This document shows, one piece after another, positions 10,079 through 19,344 of a stretch of 64,000 nt of DNA. Source of the stretch: a virus; the IMG/VR virus record IMGVR_UViG_3300023184_000101, positions 1-64,000 of that record, one strand, 5' to 3'. The notes beneath the pieces were generated by a model that was given only the letters and a program-made list of their open reading frames with translations, searched no databases and was not told the DNA's origin. A program made the translations under genes and the position numbers. How positions within the stretch are numbered: position 1 is the stretch's first letter; each line of letters starts with the position of its first letter.

Positions 10079-10087
10079 TATTTATTA
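10079..10087 (+). promoter_or_regulatory. TATTTATTA motif in polymerase leader
   Basis: The motif lies 65 nt before the polymerase ATG, one of the longest spacings in the window. The intervening leader contains CACATATCGTGAAAG and could carry regulatory structure. Confidence 0.4.
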
Positions 10088-10143
10088 AAGAAGGTAAATT
10101 TCACATATCGTGAAAGCTAATACACCACTTTAAAAAATATATT

Positions 10144-12942
10144 ATGATATCTGACGAAGAGATTGAATCGTTCCTACACGGAAACGACCCCGAAGAATTT
10201 ATTGTCGCCATCGAGTACGACTATCGCGAAAACTGCATTTACAAAATCAAAGAAATCCCTGGTAAAGGAAAAGAAATACGTAAAGATACGTTTACCCCAT
10301 TTGCGTGGGTGGGTGATTTACGTGGTATTAAGTTCTATAATGATTCCAAGGCATTACAGAAAGAGGCGATGACCAAACACGGTATCGTCATAGACAAATT
10401 AGAAACTCACGGTAACGAGAGATTAGAAAAAGGTATGACCTACATGGTTAAATCCCTTAAAGGTTATAGAGAACTTATTCAGTTCTTTAGAGATGGTGGT
10501 TGCGACCCGTGGGGAGACAGGACAAAGGATAAGGTGATGATTCTACCTCCTGTGGAACAATATTTAATTTCCAAAGAAAAAAGACTATTCAAAGGTTTTG
10601 AGAACTACGAAGAAGTGACTCGACTTGTATATGACTTAGAAACGACAGCCCTTGACCCAAAGGATGGTCGTATATTCATGATTGGAATTAAAACAAATAA
10701 GGGTTACCACAAGGTTATCGAATGTATGGATGAGTCCCAAGAGATGGGTGCCATCATAGAATTCTTTAAGATTATTAACGAAATCAAACCAAGTATTATT
10801 GGTGGGTATAACTCAGCGAACTTCGACTGGCATTGGATATTCGAAAGATGTAGAATCTTAGGTATCGACCCAAAGAAGATATGTAAGTCGTTACACCCCG
10901 AACATTCATTCACAAGAAAGGATAGTATGTTAAAACTTGCCAATGAGGTGGAGGAATATGTTCAGACATCCATTTGGGGTTATAACGTAATTGATATTAT
11001 CCATGCTGTTCGTAGAGCTCAAGCGATTAATTCAAGCATCAAAGCTGCGGGTTTAAAGTATATTACAAAATTTATTAATGCTGAAGCTCCTGACCGTGTG
11101 TATATCGACCACGAGAACATTGGTAAAATGTATACTAACAAAGAAGATTATTGGTTGAATATACAAAACGGTAAATATAGAAAGGCGAAAGTTGACCCAA
11201 AGATTGATGAAGTTTGTGAAAAAAGAACTGACGTTTATATTAAGACAACAGGAGATAATATTGTTGAGAGATATCTTGACGATGACTTGGATGAAACATT
11301 AAAAGTTGACCAAGAGTTTAACCAAGGTTCGTTCTTGCTTGCTGCAATGATTCCAACAACTTATGAGAGAGTATCAACAATGGGTACCGCAACATTATGG
11401 AAGATGTTAATGTTGGCGTGGTCTCATAAACACGGACTTGCAATACCAGCAAAAGAATCCAAGACAGACTTCGTAGGAGGTCTTTCTCGACTACTTAAGG
11501 TTGGTTATAGTAAGAATGTATTAAAGCTCGACTTTTCGTCTCTATACCCCTCTATTCAGCTCGTACACGATGTGTTCCCCGACTGTGATGTAACAGGTGC
11601 AATGAAAGGTATGTTAAGTTACTTCCGTAACACCCGTATCAAATACAAACAACTTGCTGAAGAGTTTTATAACATCGACCGTAAGAAGTCCGAATCATAT
11701 GGTAACAAACAATTACCGATTAAGATTTTTATTAACTCGATGTTCGGAGCCTTGTCTGCACCTCAGGTGTATGCGTGGGGTGACATGTATATGGGAGAAC
11801 AAATTACTTGTACGGGTAGGCAATACCTTCGTCAAATGATTAAGTTCTTTATGACTAAGGGTTATGTTCCGTTGGTAATGGATACGGATGGTGTGAACTT
11901 CTCTACTCCTGATGATGCCAAAGACCGAGTTTATGTTGGTCGTGGATTGAATTGGAAGGTAGTGTTGGGTAAAGAATATTATGGTCCTGAGGCCGATGTT
12001 GCAGAGTATAATGATATCTTTATGAGAGGTGAGATGGCTCTTGATACCGATGGGGTGTGGCCGTCTTGTATTAACTTGGCTCGTAAGAACTATGCTGTTA
12101 TGGACTCCAAGGGTAAGATTAAGTTAACCGGTAATAGTATTAAGTCAAAGAAACTTCCATTGTATATTGAGGCGTTCTTGGATAAAGGTATTAAAATGTT
12201 ATTGGAAGGTAATGGTAAGGCGTTCGTAGAATACTATTATGAGTATCTACAAATCATTTATGATAAGAAAATTCCATTGAGTAAAATCGCCCAAAGAGCA
12301 AAGGTTAAATTAACCCTTGAGGATTATTCTAAAAGATTAAATACCAAAACTAAAGCGGGTAATAGTATGAGTAGAATGGCTCATATGGAATTGGCAATTA
12401 AAGAAAAATTAAATGTGAACTTGGGAGATGTTATTATGTATGTTAATAACGGTACCAAGGCGTCTCAGGGTGATGTTCAGAAGATGACTGCAAAACAAAT
12501 TAAAGATACGAATTTAGTTAATCAATATAATGACCCTAAATCTAAACCAATCACTGATGGCGTTATGATTAATTGTTATATGTTGGATAAAGATATTTTG
12601 GAGAAAGACCCTGATTTAACAGGTGATTATAATGTTCCAAGAGCGATAACAACATTCAACAAAAGAATTGAACCGTTGATGGTTGTATTCCAAGATGAAG
12701 TTAGAAATCATTTGATTGTTGATAATCCACAGGATAGAGGAATTTTTACAACATCTCAGTGTGAGTTAATAAACGGACATCCGTTAGGTGAAGGTGACCA
12801 AGATGATTTACAAAAAGATGTTATGGATATAACCGAACCTGAATTACGTTATTGGGAAAAAAGAGGTTTGAAATCTGATTATATGTATGATTTAGCTGAA
12901 GAGGGTTGGAAAGAAAAATTAGGAATTCTTCAAACCGTCTGA
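10144..12942 (+). CDS. DNA polymerase, family B (gp43-like)
   Basis: This is the replicative DNA polymerase with 3'-5' proofreading. Exo I is YDLETTALDP (D163, E165), Exo II is GGYNSANFDWHW, and the polymerase motifs are A LKLDFSSLYPSIQ (about residue 463), B KIFINSMFGALSAP (about 525-540) and C VMDTDGVNF (about 578-586, with D580-T-D582). The length of 932 is close to T4 gp43. The 3' end overlaps a minus-strand gene by 24 nt, a convergent overlap. Codon use in the first two thirds looks richer in C-ending codons than the surrounding structural genes, perhaps because of high expression or a different history. Confidence 0.97.
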   Translation: MISDEEIESFLHGNDPEEFIVAIEYDYRENCIYKIKEIPGKGKEIRKDTFTPFAWVGDLRGIKFYNDSKALQKEAMTKHGIVIDKLETHGNERLEKGMTYMVKSLKGYRELIQFFRDGGCDPWGDRTKDKVMILPPVEQYLISKEKRLFKGFENYEEVTRLVYDLETTALDPKDGRIFMIGIKTNKGYHKVIECMDESQEMGAIIEFFKIINEIKPSIIGGYNSANFDWHWIFERCRILGIDPKKICKSLHPEHSFTRKDSMLKLANEVEEYVQTSIWGYNVIDIIHAVRRAQAINSSIKAAGLKYITKFINAEAPDRVYIDHENIGKMYTNKEDYWLNIQNGKYRKAKVDPKIDEVCEKRTDVYIKTTGDNIVERYLDDDLDETLKVDQEFNQGSFLLAAMIPTTYERVSTMGTATLWKMLMLAWSHKHGLAIPAKESKTDFVGGLSRLLKVGYSKNVLKLDFSSLYPSIQLVHDVFPDCDVTGAMKGMLSYFRNTRIKYKQLAEEFYNIDRKKSESYGNKQLPIKIFINSMFGALSAPQVYAWGDMYMGEQITCTGRQYLRQMIKFFMTKGYVPLVMDTDGVNFSTPDDAKDRVYVGRGLNWKVVLGKEYYGPEADVAEYNDIFMRGEMALDTDGVWPSCINLARKNYAVMDSKGKIKLTGNSIKSKKLPLYIEAFLDKGIKMLLEGNGKAFVEYYYEYLQIIYDKKIPLSKIAQRAKVKLTLEDYSKRLNTKTKAGNSMSRMAHMELAIKEKLNVNLGDVIMYVNNGTKASQGDVQKMTAKQIKDTNLVNQYNDPKSKPITDGVMINCYMLDKDILEKDPDLTGDYNVPRAITTFNKRIEPLMVVFQDEVRNHLIVDNPQDRGIFTTSQCELINGHPLGEGDQDDLQKDVMDITEPELRYWEKRGLKSDYMYDLAEEGWKEKLGILQTV

Positions 12943-13254
12943 TGATAAGATGTACCATGTACCACCAACAAATCTAAACTCAACACAGGCATATCTGTCC
13001 ATTACTATTTCGTCATAATCCTCATCAATCTTACCTACATCAGGTCTGATTGTGAGGTGTGTCATAGACTTAACTACAACGTGGTCGGTTGTTCTTGAAT
13101 CAAGAACCACAACTGAAAATGGTATGCCTGTTACAATAACACACTCTTCACCGTTTGTGCGATAATCCAACTCCGAAACCATTGAGATTTCTGATGTGGT
13201 GATTTGCATCCCGTTGATAATCCTTCTTGAGGGTATTGTTCTTACTATTGCCAT
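12919..13254 (-). CDS. Hypothetical small protein downstream of gp13-like gene
   Basis: This 111-residue product has no recognised family. It is beta-rich in appearance and ends FVGGTWYILSSDGLKNS. It starts 4 nt after the stop of the gp13-like gene on the same strand and its end overlaps the polymerase gene by 24 nt. Its position suggests a neck or virion component but nothing in the sequence proves this. Confidence 0.6.
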   Translation of the reverse strand: MAIVRTIPSRRIINGMQITTSEISMVSELDYRTNGEECVIVTGIPFSVVVLDSRTTDHVVVKSMTHLTIRPDVGKIDEDYDEIVMDRYACVEFRFVGGTWYILSSDGLKNS

Positions 13255-13258
13255 AAAA

Positions 13259-14383
13259 TTAGATTACGTAAATTTGACGAGGCATTGCTCTAAATTTCAT
13301 TTGTTTGTTTAGGTTTTCAGCAATTTGGGCTTCTCTTTCCATTACTTTTTCAGGTCTTAATCTTGTTAACCAACCTTCAGCACCTGTTAATTCTTCTAAT
13401 AGTTTAGATTTTTCGTCTTTAGCTTCTGTTAATAAACTTGTGTAGTCCATTGTAATTTCAGAGTCTGGTGTTTTTAAATTACCACTATACTTACCTCTTA
13501 CTCTTGCTAATGTTTCTTTTACATAAGCTGTGAACCATCTTCTAACCCATTGTTTTCCCGGAACATTTAATTCTTCCCACGATAGTTCTTCTAATGGAAC
13601 ATCTGTTGGAAGTTTAATAACATCTTTGTTTGCCTTAAGACAAGCCGCCCTGTCATCAGGACCTACATCATAATACCAATACCATACTGCTTTTCCAACG
13701 TAACCACTATATTGATTCCAGTTAAATTTTCCACCAGGTGTATTGTATAAGAAAATATTCTTTTTACCATCAGGTAAACCTGTAATTCTGTAAGTTAATG
13801 AACCACCTAAAATTCTATTTAGGATATTGGCTTCTTGCATTCTGATTAAATAATCAAAACCCGACATCATATAATAAGAACCTTGATTACCCATTTGAGC
13901 AAATCCTGCTTGGTCAGCACCAAGACCTACACCACCGCCAACACCAGCAAATCCGCCCAAACCAAATGCGGTCCAAGCTTGATTGCTAAACCATAAAAGT
14001 TCATTAACCTCACGACCTGCGGGGATTTCATAGTTTTGTGTGTTAGCACTTAATATAAAATAATCTTTCTTTAATACCCACGGACCCATAGTTTGAAGTC
14101 CAACAATTTTTGAATATGAATATGCGAACTGTTGTTCAAAATCCATTGTTCTTGTAACCAACGCCTTTGCAACAGATTTTTCAGACATGTTTAAGTTAAC
14201 AAGGTTAACCCATTGACTATCAATTAACCATTGTAAAATGTATTCTTCATAATCTTGAATAGATAATTCCATCAAAGAATCCATCATTTCATCTTCGACT
14301 TCTACACTTCTCAAAGGAGCACCTAACAGGTGTTTAATTCTCGTGTATATTTTTGACCTTTCTGGTTCTGGAATTACTGCCAT
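13259..14383 (-). CDS. Neck protein, gp13-like
   Basis: The 374-residue protein begins MAVIPEPERSKIYTRIKHLL, has LSIQDYEEYILQWLIDSQW and, near the C-terminus, RVRGKYSGNLKTP...EITMDYTSLL followed by a helix that ends in a short basic tail. These features and the length match T4-type gp13 neck proteins of environmental phages, which close the filled head and join it to the tail. A Gly-rich stretch at about residues 140-168 (GLGGFAGVGGGVGLGADQ) is an odd insertion. The genes in the gp14, gp15, gp18 and gp19 positions follow on the opposite strand from 17792, so the gene order is T4-like but this gene is in an inverted block. Confidence 0.55.
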   Translation of the reverse strand: MAVIPEPERSKIYTRIKHLLGAPLRSVEVEDEMMDSLMELSIQDYEEYILQWLIDSQWVNLVNLNMSEKSVAKALVTRTMDFEQQFAYSYSKIVGLQTMGPWVLKKDYFILSANTQNYEIPAGREVNELLWFSNQAWTAFGLGGFAGVGGGVGLGADQAGFAQMGNQGSYYMMSGFDYLIRMQEANILNRILGGSLTYRITGLPDGKKNIFLYNTPGGKFNWNQYSGYVGKAVWYWYYDVGPDDRAACLKANKDVIKLPTDVPLEELSWEELNVPGKQWVRRWFTAYVKETLARVRGKYSGNLKTPDSEITMDYTSLLTEAKDEKSKLLEELTGAEGWLTRLRPEKVMEREAQIAENLNKQMKFRAMPRQIYVI

Positions 14384-14386
14384 ATC

Positions 14387-14395
14387 AAATAAATA
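14387..14395 (-). promoter_or_regulatory. TATTTATTT motif (minus strand) before gp13-like gene
   Basis: Read on the minus strand the motif TATTTAT occupies 14395-14389, 12 nt before the ATG at 14383. It shows that the motif follows gene direction. Confidence 0.45.
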
Positions 14396-14407
14396 TCATC
14401 AAAACGT

Positions 14408-15946
14408 TTATTCGATGTTTAACTTTAAAGCATCGATTGGAAACACATAATTACCATTAAATATCTTAGGTTTTTTGTTAAAAATTAAAACGTTTTTTCC
14501 TTTTTGGAATATCAATAAATCGGTACTATAATACTTAACCTTACCAGTACCAAGAAGTGTAATAGTTCCTTTTTCTTCGTCAACTATTTTAACTTTGAAT
14601 GGTTTAACTTGTGCAGTTTCTGTCTTGCCTCCACTTGTCAATTTCAAATCAATTCCTGATAATGCATCTTCTTTACTACCAAGTTTACCAATTTGTTCTA
14701 TCTTAACATCTTTACCAAAATATCTTCTTAATATGGCTGCTGTTATTTCTTCTCTCTTATCCCCCATAGCGTTTTTCTCTTCAAGAGTCTTCATTATGTT
14801 AACAAACGTTGAACTTTTAGTATCAAAAATTTTATATTTAAAATGGTCTAAAGCGTTAACAAATCTTTCAACTTCTTTAAGTTGTTCGTTAGGGTTTTTA
14901 CCTTTAAATACAATTGGTTTTTTACCTTCTATTGTTTTAATAACTTGGTTGATGTCGCTAAGTAAAATACAGAACGTTGTGTAGTTTGTGTTTAATTTAT
15001 TAATAACAGACCTTCCTTCATTTTCTAAATTGAATATCCCCGGTAATTCACCCTTAGGTGGATTGGAAACATATAGGTCACTAAAGACCTCAATTAATAT
15101 TCTTTCGATTCCGGCTCTATATCTTGATTCAATATCTTTGTGTGTGTTGAATAACTTTCTATAAAAATCAGTTTCTTCAGGTGAACATGCTTCTGATTTT
15201 GCTTCAGACATAAGTTTTTTTAATTCTGTAGACTCAGTTAATTTTGTCTTGGTCTTCATTTTGTACATCTTGGTTACAAAATCCCAGTTCACAACTTTCC
15301 AAAAGTTTGCAATATATTCGTCTCTTTTGTTTCTGTATTTTAAATAATATGCATGTTCCCATAAGTCTAATCCTAAAAGTGGAAACCCACCGTTCTCAAT
15401 AACATTCATTAATGGATTGTCTTGATTAGGTGTCGACATTATTTTCAAAGTATTTCTTGTTGTTAATACTAACCATACCCAACCTGAACCAAATCTGTCT
15501 TTAGCAACTGCTTCAAACTTTTTCTTAAAGGTAGGAAAACTTCCAAAGTCTTTTATAATTTTCTTGTAAAGGTCTCCTTCTAATTTCTTTGGAGTTGGGG
15601 TCAACATATTCCAAAACAGTGCGTGGTTAAATGCCCCACCTGCGTTGTTTCTAATTGATTTATCAAACCTACTTATCGTTTTGATAATTTGTTCTAACTC
15701 TACATCCCCATATTCTTTCTTTGATAAAGCACTGTTTAACTTGTCTACATAACCTTTATAGTGTTTGTTGTAGTGAAAGTTCATTGTCTCTGCGTCAATG
15801 AATTGTTTGAGGGCGGAATAGGAATAGGGTAATTTTTCTATTCCAATTTTTTTCATTTCAGTTATTAACTGATTGGCTTGTTCTTCAACTTTTGATTCAA
15901 TTATCTTATTTTCTGTAAGTTGAATTTTCTCTTCTATTTTGTTCAT
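14408..15946 (-). CDS. Fe/Mn superoxide dismutase fused to a PD-(D/E)XK-like nuclease domain
   Basis: Residues about 37-230 form a complete Fe/Mn superoxide dismutase. All four metal ligands are in place: H58 (MNFHYNKHYKGYV), H108 (GGAFNHALFWN), D194 and H198 (LLGLDLWEHAYYLKY), with the GSGWVWLV strand. Such enzymes convert superoxide to oxygen and peroxide. A linker with KLTEST and a helical region (about 255-390) lead to a C-terminal domain whose E400, G431-I-D433 and Q446-V-K448 match the E...GxD...(E/Q)xK core of PD-(D/E)XK nucleases. The N-terminus (IQLTENKIIESK) and the linker (KLTEST) each contain an LxE tripeptide, the type of site cut by T4 prohead protease, which would be compatible with packaging in the head. 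The SOD call is firm; the nuclease and packaging ideas are inference. Confidence 0.85.
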   Translation of the reverse strand: MNKIEEKIQLTENKIIESKVEEQANQLITEMKKIGIEKLPYSYSALKQFIDAETMNFHYNKHYKGYVDKLNSALSKKEYGDVELEQIIKTISRFDKSIRNNAGGAFNHALFWNMLTPTPKKLEGDLYKKIIKDFGSFPTFKKKFEAVAKDRFGSGWVWLVLTTRNTLKIMSTPNQDNPLMNVIENGGFPLLGLDLWEHAYYLKYRNKRDEYIANFWKVVNWDFVTKMYKMKTKTKLTESTELKKLMSEAKSEACSPEETDFYRKLFNTHKDIESRYRAGIERILIEVFSDLYVSNPPKGELPGIFNLENEGRSVINKLNTNYTTFCILLSDINQVIKTIEGKKPIVFKGKNPNEQLKEVERFVNALDHFKYKIFDTKSSTFVNIMKTLEEKNAMGDKREEITAAILRRYFGKDVKIEQIGKLGSKEDALSGIDLKLTSGGKTETAQVKPFKVKIVDEEKGTITLLGTGKVKYYSTDLLIFQKGKNVLIFNKKPKIFNGNYVFPIDALKLNIE

Positions 15947-15963
15947 ATTATTGGACTATCTTA

Positions 15964-15972
15964 TAATAAATA
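15964..15972 (-). promoter_or_regulatory. TATTTATTA motif (minus strand) before SOD gene
   Basis: TATTTATTA read on the minus strand from 15972, 26 nt before the ATG at 15946, in the 39-nt gap after the SNF2 gene. Confidence 0.45.
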
Positions 15973-15985
15973 ATCCGTTTTTCGT

Positions 15986-17737
15986 TTAACGACGCATTTC
16001 TTGAATTCTCTTTAGAATTTCCTCCGCAGCATCTGTCGTGTTTTGATTGTCCCCCATAACTGTGGCAATCACTTGTTTTTTATTATTTAAGATGTCGTAG
16101 ATAATTCCTTCGATTGTGTTTTCGAATATGGGGTAGTAAACTAATACATTGTTCTTTTGACCGTATCTGTAGGCACGGTCTTCGGCTTGTGAGTGGTCTG
16201 ATGGTAGAAATGATAGGTCATTCATAATAACAGCTTCAGCGGCGGTTAATGTTAAACCAACACCGGCTGCTTTGATGTTACCAACAAACACTTTTATTTT
16301 TTCATTGTCTTGGAATTGGTCAACCGAGTTTTGTCTTTCGTGCTTTGGTGTTGAGCCATCGACTCTAACCGCCGCCTTTCCAAAGTGTTCACATATCTTA
16401 GATAGTGAGTCTGTGAAGTTACAGAATATAATAACTTTCTTTCCTTGCTCAACGATGTTTTCGGCCAACTCAATTGTTTGACTAATCTTCTCATCGGCAA
16501 TTACTTGTCGTATCTTGGTTAACTTGGTGAACTGAACGGTAAGTGATTTTGATTCGTCGGGGTTCTTATCATACCAATCATAATATTCACCCATAATATC
16601 TTCATATGCTTTCGACTTTAATCTAAGGTATACTGGTGTGATAATCTTATCAGGTAAATCTAAAACATCTTCCTTTAATCGTCTTAAGGTAAGACCCGCA
16701 GTCCTATCTCTTAACTCTTCAAGATTACTGGCACCTGTAACGTTCCATATCTTTCTACCACCAGCATTGAACTGATATCCACTACAATATCTGATGGCGT
16801 ATGCCATCCAGTTTTTGGCTACGGGTGAATCAACTAAACTTAATAAGTTAAAATAATCCATCGGTCTTGAAGTCATTGGTGTACCTGTTAACAACCAAAG
16901 TCTATCAACTTTCTTTACAAGGTCGTTGATTAGTTTTGTTCTTTGTGCTTGACCGTTTTTAATATAGTGTGCTTCATCAACGACAACCAAATCAAAATCG
17001 GCTCCAAGAATTTGCGAATCAGATTTCTTTTTAACATTATGAAAATTTTTAATAATATCGTAATTTATAATAACAAAGTCGTGTTCTTTACTGAAGTTCT
17101 TTCCTTCAGAAATATAAACACTTCTGTCTGTGTAGTTTGCAATTTCTCTTTGCCAGTTTATCTTCAAACTCGCAGGACAAACAATCAAAACTTTTTTGGA
17201 CCCACTTTCAAGTGCCGCAATTATAGTTGATGTAGTCTTACCAAGACCCATATCATCAGCCAAGATATACTTCTTATTCTCAACAAGTTTTTGAATTGCC
17301 TCTTTTTGATGAGATAGTGGTGGTCTGTGAGAATATTTTTCATAACTAATAACAACGTCTTTTACTGTATTATCTTTAATGACCGCGGCTTTAGGTAACC
17401 AAAAGTCGTGGAGTTCTTCTCTCTCAAAAACTTTTCCCCAAATGTGAAACGCCTTTTCCTTTTCTGCCAACAACTTCTCCACCCAAACTTTTTCAGGTAT
17501 TGTGGTGTATAATTTATCGTCAGCCAGTCTCTGAGCAAAATAAGCATCAAGTATCACCCACTTCTTGGCTACTTTAGGTGGCTTGTCGTGATTGTTTATA
17601 ATATATTCAGATTGACTCCTTGTAGGATAAAATCTCTTATTCAACCGTGACTTCCTTTTAAGCTCAAGAATGTAGTTGTTGGGACCTTCATAGTTATCCA
17701 ATAAGGACATTGCTTTTGACTCTAAACTTAATTCCAT
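15986..17737 (-). CDS. SNF2-family helicase, SMARCAL1/HARP-like
   Basis: This DNA-dependent ATPase has Walker A DDMGLGKTT (residues 161-169), a DEAH box VVVDEAHYIK (251-260), LLTGTPMTS (motif III) and the SNF2 C-terminal motif QAEDRAYRYGQ near residue 535. Upstream of the ATPase core is a region (about 55-125) like the substrate-recognition part of HARP enzymes. In T4 the related UvsW helicase remodels forks and branched DNA, and this protein probably does similar work in replication or recombination. It heads a minus-strand group of four genes. No TATTTAT motif precedes it, unlike the next gene down. Confidence 0.93.
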   Translation of the reverse strand: MELSLESKAMSLLDNYEGPNNYILELKRKSRLNKRFYPTRSQSEYIINNHDKPPKVAKKWVILDAYFAQRLADDKLYTTIPEKVWVEKLLAEKEKAFHIWGKVFEREELHDFWLPKAAVIKDNTVKDVVISYEKYSHRPPLSHQKEAIQKLVENKKYILADDMGLGKTTSTIIAALESGSKKVLIVCPASLKINWQREIANYTDRSVYISEGKNFSKEHDFVIINYDIIKNFHNVKKKSDSQILGADFDLVVVDEAHYIKNGQAQRTKLINDLVKKVDRLWLLTGTPMTSRPMDYFNLLSLVDSPVAKNWMAYAIRYCSGYQFNAGGRKIWNVTGASNLEELRDRTAGLTLRRLKEDVLDLPDKIITPVYLRLKSKAYEDIMGEYYDWYDKNPDESKSLTVQFTKLTKIRQVIADEKISQTIELAENIVEQGKKVIIFCNFTDSLSKICEHFGKAAVRVDGSTPKHERQNSVDQFQDNEKIKVFVGNIKAAGVGLTLTAAEAVIMNDLSFLPSDHSQAEDRAYRYGQKNNVLVYYPIFENTIEGIIYDILNNKKQVIATVMGDNQNTTDAAEEILKRIQEMRR

Positions 17738-17780
17738 TATTTCAGAATAATCTTTGAGTTAAATATAGTTATAATTAAAG

Positions 17781-17789
17781 TATTTATCA
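17781..17789 (+). promoter_or_regulatory. TATTTATCA motif before 17792 gene
   Basis: The motif begins 11 nt before the ATG at 17792 within the divergent gap between the SNF2 gene and the tail genes. Confidence 0.5.
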
Positions 17790-17791
17790 AT

Positions 17792-18304
17792 ATGGAAAAA
17801 TTAGTCCCTATTACTCGTTTAGGTAAGTTCTTCGGTGGAGAGGATTATACGTTGGATATTGGTATGGGTGAGGAGTGGTTGTTAGGTGATATGAACTTTA
17901 CAATAATTCTTTATAGAATTGATAGATACAAAACTAAAACGGATGATGTTTATGGTGAGGTATTGGAAGATGGTATACAATTCTTGGCTCCTGTTGAGTT
18001 GAAAGGGTTGGTACAGATTATGGCGCCTTCCAATAAGAATTTGGGTAATTCTAAGGTTGCACAAAATGAGCCAGGTAATATGAAGTTTTCAATTTACCAA
18101 AAAACATTGGAAGACCTTCAGGTTAATGTTTTTGTGGGGGATTATATTGGATACTATGAGACTGAAGACAGGGTTAGATATTACACAGTAATTGATGACG
18201 GTCTTGTTAAGTCCGACAATAAACACACTTATGGTGGATACAAACCATTCTACAGAACGGTTACAGCAACATGGGTAAGTGAAAATGAATTTAGAGGAAT
18301 ATAA
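17792..18304 (+). CDS. Probable neck/head-tail joining protein (gp14 position)
   Basis: The 170-residue product was not matched to a family by sequence. It lies directly before a gp15-like gene and the tail sheath, the place of gene 14 in T4. The region VNVFVGDYIGYYETEDRVRYYTV recalls the GDLIYFP-type strand pair of gp14 in a general way. Its stop overlaps the next start (TAATG). A role as neck or adaptor protein is therefore an inference from synteny. Confidence 0.45.
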   Translation: MEKLVPITRLGKFFGGEDYTLDIGMGEEWLLGDMNFTIILYRIDRYKTKTDDVYGEVLEDGIQFLAPVELKGLVQIMAPSNKNLGNSKVAQNEPGNMKFSIYQKTLEDLQVNVFVGDYIGYYETEDRVRYYTVIDDGLVKSDNKHTYGGYKPFYRTVTATWVSENEFRGI

Positions 18305-19344
18305 TGGCGTTTCCAAAACAAGTTAAACCAACACTACCGTTAGTACCTAAGAAAACTTTACACGCTCGTAGAGAACAATTATTAGAGTACATCAACAAAG
18401 ACGGAACTTATTTACCTAAGTCGGTATTACATGCTGATTTGGATAGAGGTATGTTAGATTTTGTTAAAGAAGATTTAAAAGTTGTTACTGCCGGAAAAAT
18501 TGTTCCGATGGTTGACATTATTATTACAACACAAAACTGGTCTCAATACGTTGAAACCGCTTTGTTTGTTGATTTGGATTACAATCCAACCCCACCATTT
18601 ATCACGGTTGTTAGAAGCCCTGAAGTAAAGTACGGGACAAACCCGTCACTTCAATATACAATTCCAAACAGAAAACAATTTTATTATGCATCTGTCCCAA
18701 CATGGAATGGTAATGAACAAGGTATGGACATTTACACAATACCTCAACCAGTTCCTGTTGATATCAATTATAGTGTGAAAATTATTTGTAATAGAATGAG
18801 AGAGTTGAATCAACTTAACAAGATTGTAATGCAGAAGTTTTCATCAAGACAGGCTTACACATTTATTAAAGGCCAATACGTTCCAATCGTTATGAATAAT
18901 GTTTCGGATGAATCTCAAATGACTTTGGAGTCGAGAAAATATTATATTCAAAGTTATGACTTCACAATGTTGGGTTATCTTATTGATGAGGAAGAGTTTG
19001 AAGTTAAGCCCGCAATTCAAAGGGTCACACAATTATTTGAACTTGATACAAGAGTGTTGAATAAAAAAAGAAAACAATTTCCTGAGAACCCTGATGAAAT
19101 TGTGAACAACTTTTTATTTGTTGTAGGGAACACAACTTTAGTTGATGTTATCGATTATACCGCTAATATGGTTTTAGTCGGGACGGAAAACATTGCGAGT
19201 TACGATGTGTATATTAATAATGATTATTATGGTAGTGATGTTAATCTAATTCAAATCACAACTAATGATACTTTGAGAATTCAAGCATTCAAAAACGATT
19301 ATAGTTATGAGGCCAAAATTATCTTCGATAGTAAGTTAGTTTAA
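18304..19344 (+). CDS. Tail terminator / sheath stabiliser, gp15-like
   Basis: The 346-residue protein has a central PVPVDINYSVKIICNRMREL segment followed by helix and YIQSYDFTMLGYLIDEEEFE. This matches the layout of T4 gp15 (proline-led strand, YELSIFTRYEDDM-type helix, then a beta sheet), the hexamer that caps the tail and binds the neck. It lies between the gp14-position gene and the sheath gene, as in T4. It is longer than T4 gp15 by about 70 residues, with an extra beta-rich C-terminal part from about residue 265. The assignment is moderate. Confidence 0.55.
   Translation: MAFPKQVKPTLPLVPKKTLHARREQLLEYINKDGTYLPKSVLHADLDRGMLDFVKEDLKVVTAGKIVPMVDIIITTQNWSQYVETALFVDLDYNPTPPFITVVRSPEVKYGTNPSLQYTIPNRKQFYYASVPTWNGNEQGMDIYTIPQPVPVDINYSVKIICNRMRELNQLNKIVMQKFSSRQAYTFIKGQYVPIVMNNVSDESQMTLESRKYYIQSYDFTMLGYLIDEEEFEVKPAIQRVTQLFELDTRVLNKKRKQFPENPDEIVNNFLFVVGNTTLVDVIDYTANMVLVGTENIASYDVYINNDYYGSDVNLIQITTNDTLRIQAFKNDYSYEAKIIFDSKLV

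Noticed and set aside
14595-14984. Plus-strand open frame of 129 codons opposite the SOD/nuclease gene
   Set aside because: It is Leu/Ser-rich shadow sequence opposite Lys/Glu-rich helices.
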